Assembly (NCBI RefSeq): GCF_014529935.1
Contig: NZ_JACVFC010000002.1
Coordinates: 248,001-312,000, forward strand
Length of the DNA: 64,000 nt
Direction: 5' to 3'
Source of the DNA: Chitinophaga qingshengii
Lineage (GTDB): Bacteria > Bacteroidota > Bacteroidia > Chitinophagales > Chitinophagaceae
Numbering within the stretch: position 1 is the stretch's first letter; each line of letters opens with the position of its first letter. A program made the translations under genes and the position numbers. Positions 36,242-45,225 of the stretch are shown piece by piece. The notes under the pieces were generated by a model. The model worked only from the letters and a program-made list of their open reading frames with translations, was not told where the DNA came from and did not search any database.

Positions 36242-36675
36242 CAGGCATTTAAATTAAAGGTTAATACAATAGACTGGTTCTTCTGCACGGCTTCCTGTTC
36301 CAATACCAGTCCCTTTTCTTCAGCTTTTGTTTTGATAGCGTTATAGACATAGTCCTGTACCATTCCCTGGTATTCCATTTCCATTTCTTTGATCATCCGG
36401 GTAATAGCAGATGCCTCCTCCGCGTAAAAATGCTGTACTTCAAAGAAACCGTTCCCGCTCATCTGAAATACCAGCTGGTAGCCGGATATCACCGTTTCGA
36501 AAATATTCCCGTAGTCGGTGGTGTATATACCGTACAACTTGGTCAGGGTATTCCGGATCAGTTCTCCGCTCTTCATATTAGTGGGAATGGAGAAAGCGCC
36601 CTGTTTCTGGACAGACTGGTTCCAGGTGGCTTCTCCCATAAGGATCAGGGGTCTTATATCAAATCTTACACTCAT
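36241..36675 (-). CDS. DUF1257/Ycf35-like protein
   Basis: 144 residues without signal or membrane helix. The C-terminal half fits the DUF1257 pattern: a strand pair (GYQLVFQMSGNGFFEVQHF), a long helix, then YVYNAIKTKAEEKGLVLEQE and a closing strand. The N-terminus is not a clear match, so the family call leans on the neighbouring DUF2997 and Ycf46-like genes. It starts 12 bp after the AAA+ stop. Function unknown; probably a partner of the ATPase. Confidence 0.55.
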   Translation of the reverse strand: MSVRFDIRPLILMGEATWNQSVQKQGAFSIPTNMKSGELIRNTLTKLYGIYTTDYGNIFETVISGYQLVFQMSGNGFFEVQHFYAEEASAITRMIKEMEMEYQGMVQDYVYNAIKTKAEEKGLVLEQEAVQKNQSIVLTFNLNA

Positions 36676-36687
36676 GTAAAAAGATTT

Positions 36688-38346
36688 TTAGAATTCTATG
36701 CTACGGCCTCCCCTGGAAGCCTCTTCATCCGGCTTTTTAGTATCCGCAGCCGGGTTACCGGTTATTTTATGATTCACTGCCGTAGCCGATACCGCCCGCA
36801 CATTGGCCCAGTCCCTGATGGCACGGATTTTTTCTGACTGTGTTACCACCAGGGGAACAGTGTTGTCGATGGTGGTAATAAAATCATCCATTGCAATAGG
36901 CCTGTTTTCTGAGAAGGCCTCAAATAAGCCCCCGATCACCACCTGTTCCAATTCCGCCCCGGTGAATCCTTCGGTTTTTTCTACCAATGGATCTATAAAG
37001 CTGTCATCCAGCTTCAGATTACCCAGTACTTCCGGGTGTGTGAGGCGTTTTTTCAGGTGTATGTCGATGATCACTTTTCTTTCCGCCCTGGTAGGAAGAT
37101 CGACAAAAAAGATTTCGTCGAAACGTCCTTTACGCATCAGTTCCGGTGGCAGGTAATCGATATTGTTGGCCGTGGCCACTACGAATACAAACTTTTCCTT
37201 CTCCTGCATCCAGGTGAGGAAGGTACCAAACAAACGGGTGGCGGTACCGCTATCACCGGAGGAGCCTACGCCGGAAAAGGCTTTCTCTATCTCATCGATC
37301 CACAGTACACAGGGAGACATGGCCTCGGCTGTTTGAATAACCGTACGCATATTACGTTCGCTGCTACCTACCAGACCGCTGAACACGGCGCCCATATCCA
37401 GTTTTAGCAACGGTACATTCCAGGAAGTGCTGACGGTCTTCGCCGTTAAACTCTTCCCACAACCCGGTAAACCGGTGATCAGCACCCCACGGGGAGCGGG
37501 GATATTATATTTTTTGGCTTGCTCCGACCAGCTATCAGCCCGTTTTTCCAGCCATCTTTTCAGATTTTCCAATCCGCCGATATCCTGCATTTTCAGCTTA
37601 GGCATACTGAATTCCAGCAGGCCATTGCGATGGAGGATCTGCTTTTTCTCTTCCGCAATGGTGGTGATATCGTTAATATCCAACACACCGTCATTAACCA
37701 GGGACAAGGCAAAGGCGTTCTCCGCTTCGTTCAGCGTAAGGCCGAAGGCCGCTTCACATAAACGGGCCGTTGCATTGGCGTTCAGTTCAAAACGCAACCG
37801 TTGGTTCTGCTTGTTCTGTTCTATCAGGTTGGATAATACCTGCTGTAACTCATCGGCGGTGGGCATAGAGAACTCCTTGATCAGGATCTCTTTCTGCAAA
37901 GCGTCCGGAATAAATTTATCATGACCGGTAATGATGATCGTCTTCAGCCAGTCACCCTCCTTGATACGCCAAACGAGATCTTTCAGTTTACGGATAATAT
38001 TCTGTTCACAGTTAGGGTTGGCCAGTTGGGCGTACAGGTCCTTCAGGATAAGCACTCCATCTTCTTCCAGCTCATCGGCCACTTCCAAAGCCCGCATAGC
38101 GGTTTTCACATCGCCTTTCTCCAGCCGGTTATTTTTGAGGTAACCGTCTACTACCGTCCATTCCCATACAGGCCTGGGTTTGTTGAAGAGCGAGGTATCC
38201 TGTAACATGGCTTTTACCGTGTCAACAAATCGTTTTTCTTCCCAGGTAACAATATAAATAATCGGGAAACGCGCTTTAATCAGGGCTGCAAGCTCTTTTT
38301 TAAAATCAGTAGCAGGCATAATCGGTTTAGTTATTTTCTCCGGCAA
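36688..38346 (-). CDS. Ycf46-like AAA+ ATPase, first gene of a six-gene operon
   Basis: 552 residues. The N-terminal half (about 1-230) is a degenerate ATPase-like domain typical of Ycf46 (ALIKARFPIIYIVTWEEKRF, later GVLILKDLYAQL). The C-terminal half is an active AAA+ module: Walker A GLPGCGKSLTAKT, pore-like residues around FSGLVGSSERN, Walker B VLWIDEIEKAF, and arginine finger MRKGRFDEIF. The last residues are S-R-G-G-R-S-I-E-F, shared with two membrane proteins of the same operon. Ycf46 proteins are best known from cyanobacteria and algal plastids; a role here is unassigned. Presumably a remodeller acting on operon partners. Confidence 0.82.
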   Translation of the reverse strand: MPEKITKPIMPATDFKKELAALIKARFPIIYIVTWEEKRFVDTVKAMLQDTSLFNKPRPVWEWTVVDGYLKNNRLEKGDVKTAMRALEVADELEEDGVLILKDLYAQLANPNCEQNIIRKLKDLVWRIKEGDWLKTIIITGHDKFIPDALQKEILIKEFSMPTADELQQVLSNLIEQNKQNQRLRFELNANATARLCEAAFGLTLNEAENAFALSLVNDGVLDINDITTIAEEKKQILHRNGLLEFSMPKLKMQDIGGLENLKRWLEKRADSWSEQAKKYNIPAPRGVLITGLPGCGKSLTAKTVSTSWNVPLLKLDMGAVFSGLVGSSERNMRTVIQTAEAMSPCVLWIDEIEKAFSGVGSSGDSGTATRLFGTFLTWMQEKEKFVFVVATANNIDYLPPELMRKGRFDEIFFVDLPTRAERKVIIDIHLKKRLTHPEVLGNLKLDDSFIDPLVEKTEGFTGAELEQVVIGGLFEAFSENRPIAMDDFITTIDNTVPLVVTQSEKIRAIRDWANVRAVSATAVNHKITGNPAADTKKPDEEASRGGRSIEF

Positions 38347-38426
38347 TTCACAGATTAGCGAGTGTAGTCATCACCGTTAAAAGTCTCAAATATCGGGGTA
38401 AATATATATTATTTTTATGCTGGCAT

Positions 38427-38460
38427 AAAAAATCCCTGGTAACCGGGGCTACCAGGGATA
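38427..38460 (-). terminator. Terminator of the DUF4345 gene
   Basis: Stem ATCCCTGGTA (38432-38441) / TACCAGGGAT (38450-38459). On the minus strand it is followed by T6, 19 bp beyond the DUF4345 stop. Confidence 0.8.
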
Positions 38461-38478
38461 TTACTATCGTATACGTTT

Positions 38479-38895
38479 TTATGATTGTGGTTCCGGTTTC
38501 ACCCCCCGGGAGGCAGCCAGCAAAGCGATTCCGAGGATACAAAGCACACTTTCAATCATTAACCATTGTTTTCCGAAAGCCCCCAGCGGCCCTTCCACGG
38601 ACATAGTCATCAGCCTCGACACCGCATAGAGTCCCCATAACACCGTAGCAAAAACAATACCCTGCCGTATGTCCTTCAACGCCCACCAGGCCAGTGACAG
38701 GGAAATCGTTAGTCCTACCCCGCCATACACGCCCCTTATGGAACTGAAAGCGTCGTTATTCGGTAGTTTTACCTGTACCAGGTCCATTACCGACTGTGGA
38801 TTGGAAAAAGCCATCAGGCTCACCATCAGCAGGCTGGCAGCAGAAAAAAAGAGGTAAATACGGGACAGGATAATACTTGCTCGTTTTTGTTTCAT
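38479..38895 (-). CDS. DUF4345 membrane protein
   Basis: A 138-residue protein with four predicted membrane helices (about 12-32, 53-75, 80-95, 112-130). The DUF4345 signature SIRGVYGGVGLTISLSLAW spans the second helix. Function unknown. It is monocistronic, with its own terminator, between the Ycf46-type operon and the efflux operon. Confidence 0.85.
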   Translation of the reverse strand: MKQKRASIILSRIYLFFSAASLLMVSLMAFSNPQSVMDLVQVKLPNNDAFSSIRGVYGGVGLTISLSLAWWALKDIRQGIVFATVLWGLYAVSRLMTMSVEGPLGAFGKQWLMIESVLCILGIALLAASRGVKPEPQS

Positions 38896-38974
38896 GTTAC
38901 GTCATTTTTAATACTGCAAATGTGGGTGCTGACGGAGAGATAAATCTTGATATAGACAAAGATTTATGATGAAC

Positions 38975-40312
38975 TCATGGCAGTTGCAACAGTCCCTGCG
39001 CCCGCCGGAGCCGGACCTGTGTCACCTTGTGATAGTATACCGCCTGCAGGTAATTGAGTTTGGCCTGTGTGAGTGCCAGCTCCGCATCGGTCAATTCCAG
39101 CCGGGTACTGAGGCCATTGCGGTAGCGGTCGTCCATCATGGTATAGCTGATGCCGGCCAGCTCCACTGTCCTTTGTTGTATACGCAGTTGCTCATTGGTT
39201 TCCTTCCACTGGGAGAGCAACGATGCCAGCTCTGATCTGACCGACTGCGCCAGGTCTTCCTGCCCGATAGTTTCCTGTTTGATCCGTATCTCCGCCTGGC
39301 TGACTTTTGTTTTTATCCGGTTGCCGTTAAAGATGGGTACGGCCACCTGCAGCCCGACGAAAGAAGTCGGCGGCCACGCATATTGTCCAAGGCGGAAATT
39401 ATCGGCCTGTGCCTGTAACTGGTACTGCCCTACGGCGTTGATCTGCGGTATTCTTTCCGCCTTTGCCACGGCCAGTTCCAGCCCGCTTTTTGCTGTCAGC
39501 AGTTTTTGTACGGCCATATCCGGACGGTGCTGTACGGCGGTGGCTATGGCGCTCTCCAGCTCATAGGCGCCTTCGGCAGGTAGTTCGGCCACGAGGGTAT
39601 CAGATAACCCGATCGTTACAGCATCATCCATACCGATGAGCCTTTTGAGCTGTATACCGGCTACATCGAGATTATTTTGCAGGTAAGCAATAGCAGTCCG
39701 CAGGTTCTCCACCGCGATGAAAGCCCGCAGCGTATCCTGTTTCAGGCTACGTCCCTGGGCAAAGAGGGAACGGGTATCTTTCAGCGCTTTTTCATTACGC
39801 GCCAGGCTTTGCTGGTGCAGCGCAATCTGTGACTGCATCAGCAGCATATCGTAGTAGAAAATGGAGATCTGCGTGCCGAGGTTGCCTCTCAGGTCGGCGG
39901 TTTTCTCCCGCTGTATCTTTTCGTCGTATACGGCGGTTTTTGTCTGGCGCCGCGCTCCTTCGTTGAGTAAAGGCTGACTGGCCGACACATAGCCGTTGAA
40001 CGCATTCTTACCACCTACGGCTACGTCCTGCACCGGCTTTTCGGTGCCAGCAAAAGAACCCGGCAAAAAGATCACCTGCCGGTCAAAATACCGGAGATAA
40101 CTACCACTGGCCGCTACATTGGGCAACAGCCGGCTCCTGGTTTCTTTGGTCACTTCGCGCTGGCGTACTTCTTCCAGGGCTTGTATCTGTAGCTGCCGGT
40201 TGCCGGTGGCGGCCATGGTCAGCGCTTCCGGGAGACTTATTCTTTTCACTGTCTGCGCCCCGCCATGAAGGGCCAGGAGCAACAGCGGTATCATGAGATT
40301 ACTTCGTTTCAT
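38975..40312 (-). CDS. TolC family outer-membrane efflux protein
   Basis: About 445 residues from MKRSNLMIPL (40312), with a Sec signal ending near GGAQ. It has the internal duplication of TolC/OEP proteins: two long helical hairpins with alternating LxxxxA patterns, including DRYRNGLSTRLELTDAELALTQAKLNYLQA near the C-terminus. It forms the outer-membrane channel for the RND pump encoded just upstream; the two genes are 17 bp apart. Third gene of an adaptor-pump-channel operon. Confidence 0.92.
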   Translation of the reverse strand: MKRSNLMIPLLLLALHGGAQTVKRISLPEALTMAATGNRQLQIQALEEVRQREVTKETRSRLLPNVAASGSYLRYFDRQVIFLPGSFAGTEKPVQDVAVGGKNAFNGYVSASQPLLNEGARRQTKTAVYDEKIQREKTADLRGNLGTQISIFYYDMLLMQSQIALHQQSLARNEKALKDTRSLFAQGRSLKQDTLRAFIAVENLRTAIAYLQNNLDVAGIQLKRLIGMDDAVTIGLSDTLVAELPAEGAYELESAIATAVQHRPDMAVQKLLTAKSGLELAVAKAERIPQINAVGQYQLQAQADNFRLGQYAWPPTSFVGLQVAVPIFNGNRIKTKVSQAEIRIKQETIGQEDLAQSVRSELASLLSQWKETNEQLRIQQRTVELAGISYTMMDDRYRNGLSTRLELTDAELALTQAKLNYLQAVYYHKVTQVRLRRAQGLLQLP

Positions 40313-40329
40313 AGTATTGTTTTTTGTGA

Positions 40330-43300
40330 TCAACCGGCATATTCTGTTTCAGCAACTGGTTCCTCTTCTTCCACCACTTTCCTGCGTTTGCTGCCTGACA
40401 GGTACGAATACACGGCGGGGATAATGAACAGGGTGAGTATGCCGGCGAAGATGAGGCCTCCGGCGATGACGATGCCCAGCGATTGGCGGCTGTTGTTCGT
40501 CATGGCAATAGGTAACGCTCCGAATATCATAGCCAGGGAAGTCATCAGGATAGGCCGGAAACGCTGTTCCCCGGCCTGGATGGCCGCATCAAATTTTGAC
40601 AGCCCGGTGTCTTTCAGATGATTGGCAAATTCAACAATCAGAATGCCGTTCTTGGTAATCAGTCCCACCAATGTGATGATACCAATCTGGCTGAAGACAT
40701 TCAGGCTCTGACCGAACCAACGCAGGCTCAATAAGGCGCCTGTTACCGCTACCGGCACCGTCAGCATAATAATCAGCGGATCGCGGAGACTTTCAAACTG
40801 CGCGGCGAGAATCATATAAATGAGCAGCAGTGCCAGTATGAGCGTGAAAGCAATGTTGCCCTGGCTCTCTTCATAGTCTCTCGATTGTCCGGCAAGCGAG
40901 GTTTTAAAATTAGGACCGAGTACTTCTTCGCGGATACGTTTCATTTCAGCGATACCTTCCGCAAGGCTCACCCCTGGCGCCAATCCGGCGGATACCGTGG
41001 CGGAGGTGTATTGATCATACCGGTAAATAGAAGCAGGGCTGATGCTTTCCTTGATGGTCACCAGGTTATCCAGCGAGATCATTTCACCTCCGGCAGACCG
41101 AACATAAATCGTTTTAAGATCGCTGATCTTACTCCTGTTCTCGCGTTCCAGCTGACCGATCACTTCATACTGCCGGTCGTTGCGCAGAAAATAACCATAA
41201 CGTTGTCCGGACAACGACAACTGTAACGCCCGTGCCACTTCCTGTATAGAAACGCCCATCAGCGCGGCTTTCTGCCGGTCTATACTGATCTGTAATTCAG
41301 GCTTGTTGATTTTCAGATCGGCATCTACGAACATCAGTTTGCTGCTTTGCCGGGCAGCTTGCAGGAATTTATTCAGCGCAGCGGACACCGTATCGAGTGT
41401 GGGGCCCTGCAATACGAACTGCAAAGGCATACCGCCGCCGTAGCGTGTTCCGATAGTGGGTGGCAGATAAGGGAACAACAGCAGTCCTCTGAAATTAGCC
41501 GATGCGGCAGCGTATTGATTATACAGCTGCTGGGCAGACACTTTCCGTTCTTTGGGTTCTTTCAGGTAAATACTTTGCACCGCAAAACTGGTGGGTGCCG
41601 GTGCAGGAATGAAAGACACCGCCACCATGGAATAGGTCTGGTAGAGCCCCTCCGTGGAATCATTCACATACTTGCCCACGGCGGTCATTTGTTTTTTCAT
41701 ATAGTCGAACGATACACCTTCCGGGGCGATCGCAATCAGGCTCATATTGGAGCGGTCTTCCACCGGCGCCAGTTCAGAAGGCAGTCTTTTCCCGATGAAC
41801 CAGATCACCACGCCGCCGCCTGCCAGGAATACCCAGGCCATCCAGCGGACTTGCATAAAACGTTTCAACAACCAGGCGTACCCGTTATTGAGGCGAATAA
41901 AGAAGGGTTCCGTTTTCCGTTGAAACCAGTTAGGCCGCTCCTGTTTCTTCAACAGGTAAGCGCTTAACATAGGCGACAACGTTAGTGCCACAAAGGCTGA
42001 TACCAATACAGAACCGGATACCACGATAGCGAATTCCTTGAACAGCTGTCCGCTGATACCACCCATGAACACAATGGGCAGGAACACCGCCGCCAGCGTA
42101 ATGGTAGTAGATATCACCGCAAAATAAATTTCCTTTGAACCTTTAAAAGCCGCTTGTATAGGCGTCATCCCTTCTTCTACTTTTTTGTAGATATTTTCCA
42201 GCACCACAATCGCATCATCTACCACCAGTCCTATCGCCAGCACCAAACCCAGCAGGGTCAGTACATTGATGGAGAAACCGAAAATGTACATAATGAAGAA
42301 GGCAGAGAGGATAGATACCGGTATGGCCAGCACGGGGATGATCGTAGAGCGCCAGTCTCTCAGGAACAGGAAGATGATCAGCACCACCAGTCCGAATGCG
42401 ATGAAAAGTGTTTCTTCCACTTCTTTGATAGATTCCCTTACCGGTTTGGTGAAATCGAAACCAACGATCAACCGGTAATCTTTGGGGACCTCCCTGCGAA
42501 GCTGGTCCAGGCGGCGGTAAAACTCGTCCACTACTTCAATAGCGTTAGCGCCTCGCTGGATCTGGATAGCAATACCAACGCCCACGCGGTTGGCATTGCC
42601 TGTTTCATTGATGATGGCCGTACGTTCATTAAGTTCTCCCAGTTCCGCGAAGCCGATATCTTTCAGGCGTACCACGGAACCTTCCGATTGTTTGATGATC
42701 ATCTCATTGAATTCCGTTGCCGTGGTGAGCCGGCCCATAGTACGGACACTCAGCTCCGTAGCGCTGCCTTCTATTTTACCGGAGGGGAGGTCCATGTTTT
42801 CCCGCAACAGCGCGTGGCGGATATCTTCCGGAGTAAGCCGGTAAGCGGCCAGTTTTACAGGATCGAAACGCAGGCGCATCGCGTATTTATGTTCACCCAC
42901 CACTGCCACGCGGTTGATGCCGGGGATAGACTGCATACGGTCTTTGATAACGGTAGCAGCGAGGTGGCTCACCTCTTTGATATCTTTCGTATCGCTTTCC
43001 ACTTCCAGGAAAGCCACCAGGTTATCCGGTGAACTGGCTTTCTCCACGATAGGAGGGTCCACATCCGCCGGTAGCTGGTTACGGGATTTGGCGACTTTAT
43101 CGCGTACATCGTTCAGCGCATCTTCCAGGTCTACATCGCGGTTAAACTCCACCGAGATAACGCTGGCCTGTTCCCGTGATTCGGAGGAAATAGTGCGTAC
43201 GCCGCCCGCTTCCGCCAGGGACTCTTCTATGGGCCGTGTAATTTTCGACGCAATTACATCAGGGCTGGCGCCGGGATAGAACGTCACCACGGAGATGACC

Positions 43301-43428
43301 GGCGCTTCTGTCAGCGGGAACTCCCGGATACCGAGGTTCTTCCATCCTACCAGTCCCATGATGATAATGAGGACGGAGAATACGCCACCGAGTACCGGTT
43401 TTTTTATACTTAGTGTTGGTAAATTCAT
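40330..43428 (-). CDS. RND efflux permease (HAE1/AcrB type)
   Basis: A 1032-residue inner-membrane proton-driven pump of normal length. Twelve helices are visible in two sets of six, each set following a large periplasmic loop. Signatures include FYPGASPDVIASKITRPIEE in the porter domain, GLVLAIGLVVDDAIVVLENI in helix 4 with its proton-relay aspartates, and GLITKNGILIVEF in helix 10. It lacks the metal-specific residues of the HME class, so drugs, lipids or other organics are the likely cargo. Operon with adaptor (21 bp upstream) and TolC. Confidence 0.95.
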   Translation of the reverse strand: MNLPTLSIKKPVLGGVFSVLIIIMGLVGWKNLGIREFPLTEAPVISVVTFYPGASPDVIASKITRPIEESLAEAGGVRTISSESREQASVISVEFNRDVDLEDALNDVRDKVAKSRNQLPADVDPPIVEKASSPDNLVAFLEVESDTKDIKEVSHLAATVIKDRMQSIPGINRVAVVGEHKYAMRLRFDPVKLAAYRLTPEDIRHALLRENMDLPSGKIEGSATELSVRTMGRLTTATEFNEMIIKQSEGSVVRLKDIGFAELGELNERTAIINETGNANRVGVGIAIQIQRGANAIEVVDEFYRRLDQLRREVPKDYRLIVGFDFTKPVRESIKEVEETLFIAFGLVVLIIFLFLRDWRSTIIPVLAIPVSILSAFFIMYIFGFSINVLTLLGLVLAIGLVVDDAIVVLENIYKKVEEGMTPIQAAFKGSKEIYFAVISTTITLAAVFLPIVFMGGISGQLFKEFAIVVSGSVLVSAFVALTLSPMLSAYLLKKQERPNWFQRKTEPFFIRLNNGYAWLLKRFMQVRWMAWVFLAGGGVVIWFIGKRLPSELAPVEDRSNMSLIAIAPEGVSFDYMKKQMTAVGKYVNDSTEGLYQTYSMVAVSFIPAPAPTSFAVQSIYLKEPKERKVSAQQLYNQYAAASANFRGLLLFPYLPPTIGTRYGGGMPLQFVLQGPTLDTVSAALNKFLQAARQSSKLMFVDADLKINKPELQISIDRQKAALMGVSIQEVARALQLSLSGQRYGYFLRNDRQYEVIGQLERENRSKISDLKTIYVRSAGGEMISLDNLVTIKESISPASIYRYDQYTSATVSAGLAPGVSLAEGIAEMKRIREEVLGPNFKTSLAGQSRDYEESQGNIAFTLILALLLIYMILAAQFESLRDPLIIMLTVPVAVTGALLSLRWFGQSLNVFSQIGIITLVGLITKNGILIVEFANHLKDTGLSKFDAAIQAGEQRFRPILMTSLAMIFGALPIAMTNNSRQSLGIVIAGGLIFAGILTLFIIPAVYSYLSGSKRRKVVEEEEPVAETEYAG

Positions 43429-43449
43429 AATCGTAAATGATTTGAGGTC

Positions 43450-44508
43450 CTATTTTGACACCACTGCCTGTACAGGCGTACCATCGCCCAGTTTGAGAAT
43501 ATTGGAGACAATTACACTATCGCCGTCCTGTAAACCAGCCGTAATAACAGCATGCGTATCCGTTCTGCCAGCGATCGTGACCGGGGACATTTTAGCCGCG
43601 CCGCCTTTTTTAATGAAAACAACATAGCCCTTGCCGCCCGGTATCAGCGCTTCCGTTGGTACGGTAATACCTTTTGCATTTGATTCCGCCGTTGAAAAGT
43701 AAACCCTGGCTGATAGTCCGCCTTTCAGCCGGCCACCGGGATTGGCTGCCACGGCCTGTACCAGGACGCTGCGGTTGTCTGCATTCACACCCGGCTCAGT
43801 AGCATGGATGGTAGCGGTGAATTGTTCTCCGGAAAGTTCGGTAGTGAAATGTACGGTGGCGCCAGTTTTCACCAATGGCAGGTATTTCTCGGGCACTGCA
43901 AAGTTGATCTTGATCTGTCCCAGGTCTTGCAGGCTCGCCAGTTCGGCATTAGGTGTTACGTAAGCGCCGGCCACCGCTTTGGTAATACCGATCCTACCCG
44001 CAAAAGGTGCATGGATAGTGGTTTTGGTGAGCTCGGCCTGCATGATTTCTTTTTGCGCCTGCAGGACATTCAGCCTGGTAGCCACTTCGTCATATTCCTG
44101 TTGTTTAACCGTTTCCGATTTGAGCAGATCGGACAGGCGTTTTTCGTTTAGCCCTGCGAGTTGTAATTCCGCGGAAAGCTGTTTTAAACGGGCTTGCAAG
44201 TCGGCGTCGTTTAACTTGTATAACAGCTGTCCTGCTGCTACTTCCGCGCCATCCCGGAAACCGACCTGAAGAATACGTTGCGGCACTTCGCTTCTGATAG
44301 TTACTTCTCTGAAAGGGAGCGTAGTGCCTGTTATGCTTTCAAGCTGGCGGAGCGTATCTGCTTTTGCCAGCACAATATCAACGGGAAGCGCCGGTGAAGG
44401 CGCTGCTGTAGCTTGCTGCGGGGTGGATTTACCGTTGCTGCAGGCAGCCAGGAAACTCACGGAAACAGCCAGTGACAGCAAGTTTGGAAAATTGGGAATT
44501 CGGAACAT
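43450..44508 (-). CDS. RND efflux periplasmic adaptor (membrane fusion protein)
   Basis: A 352-residue lipoprotein with lipobox FLAACS around residue 22. The order is beta-barrel, lipoyl half-motif, coiled-coil hairpin (LKQLSAELQLAGLNEKRLS), lipoyl return (IHAPFAGRIGITKAVAGAYV), then barrel and membrane-proximal domains (GLQDGDSVIV). It links the RND permease to TolC. First gene of the efflux operon. The promoter must lie in 44509-44636, beyond the terminator of the regulator gene. Confidence 0.92.
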   Translation of the reverse strand: MFRIPNFPNLLSLAVSVSFLAACSNGKSTPQQATAAPSPALPVDIVLAKADTLRQLESITGTTLPFREVTIRSEVPQRILQVGFRDGAEVAAGQLLYKLNDADLQARLKQLSAELQLAGLNEKRLSDLLKSETVKQQEYDEVATRLNVLQAQKEIMQAELTKTTIHAPFAGRIGITKAVAGAYVTPNAELASLQDLGQIKINFAVPEKYLPLVKTGATVHFTTELSGEQFTATIHATEPGVNADNRSVLVQAVAANPGGRLKGGLSARVYFSTAESNAKGITVPTEALIPGGKGYVVFIKKGGAAKMSPVTIAGRTDTHAVITAGLQDGDSVIVSNILKLGDGTPVQAVVSK

Positions 44509-44636
44509 AACATTGTGATTAATATGAATGCTAATTGTTTCTAACTGATCACAAATGTAGCTGCCGTCATTGCCCGGGTTATTATACTATAGGCGTAAAG
44601 GTTTGTAAGATTTTTTTATCGGCCGGAGGCCCAAAA

Positions 44637-44660
44637 AAAGCCCGGCGGATGCCAGGCTTT
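44637..44660 (-). terminator. Terminator of the tandem AraC-type regulator pair
   Basis: AAAGCCCGGC / GCCAGGCTTT stem with a GGAT loop and one C-A mismatch, overlapping the stop of the regulator gene. On minus it runs into a T7 tract. Confidence 0.75.
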
Positions 44661-45222
44661 ATAATTTATCAAGAGATATCCGTTTACCGTTCTTTAATTG
44701 TTTATAAGTGCTGGGAGAGAATCCTGTTATCTTTTTAAATTGATTGCTTAAATAAGCCACACTGGAATAATTAAGCCGGTCAGCAATTTCACTTAAGGTT
44801 AGTTCATCATAGTCCAACAGTTCTTTGACCCGTTCTATCTTCTGGGCGATATAGTATTTTTGGATAGTGCTACCCGTTACCTCCGAAAAAACACCCGCCA
44901 GGTAACTGTAAGAGTTATTCAGCTCCAGGCTGAGCATATTTGAAAGATTGTTGCTCATCATGCTTTCCCGGGAATGTACCAGGTAGATGATCTTATGTTT
45001 TATACTTTCTGCTATCCGTGTTTTTTCATCATCAATCACTTCAAACCCAAAAGGAGTCAGGGTGTCCCGGAGCAGCGCTTTTTGCGCAGCGGTTATCTCT
45101 TGCAGGAAAATCACTTCTCCCAGCGTAACCTTTTGGAGGCTAAGATCCAGCCTCTCCACCTGTTGCTTTACCACCATCACACAGCGGTCGCAGACCATAT
45201 TTTTTACGCTGACGGTCTCCAT
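44659..45222 (-). CDS. AraC-type regulator with N-terminal CxxC (HMA-like) domain, copy 2
   Basis: 187 residues. Residues 1-70 resemble a heavy-metal-associated fold: a strand with KNMVCDRCVMVV at 7-18, a helix, then two strands. A linker is followed by the AraC double helix-turn-helix (about 95-180): EIADRLNYSSVAYLSNQFKKITGFSPSTYK. The CxxC at 11-14 could bind Cu/Zn-type metals or act as a redox switch. The start is 3 bp past the stop of the homologous gene upstream, so the two are cotranscribed. It lies beside the RND efflux operon. Confidence 0.78.
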   Translation of the reverse strand: METVSVKNMVCDRCVMVVKQQVERLDLSLQKVTLGEVIFLQEITAAQKALLRDTLTPFGFEVIDDEKTRIAESIKHKIIYLVHSRESMMSNNLSNMLSLELNNSYSYLAGVFSEVTGSTIQKYYIAQKIERVKELLDYDELTLSEIADRLNYSSVAYLSNQFKKITGFSPSTYKQLKNGKRISLDKL

Positions 45223-45225
45223 CGG

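Noticed and set aside
42154..43032. 292-codon plus-strand frame over the RND permease
   Set aside because: His/Gln-rich composition typical of an antisense reading; the permease motifs are on minus.
40330..43428. Metal (CusA/CzcA-type) efflux pump, suggested by the CxxC regulators next door
   Set aside because: The permease sequence fits the HAE1 drug class, and I see no HME-type methionine or acidic metal relay residues.
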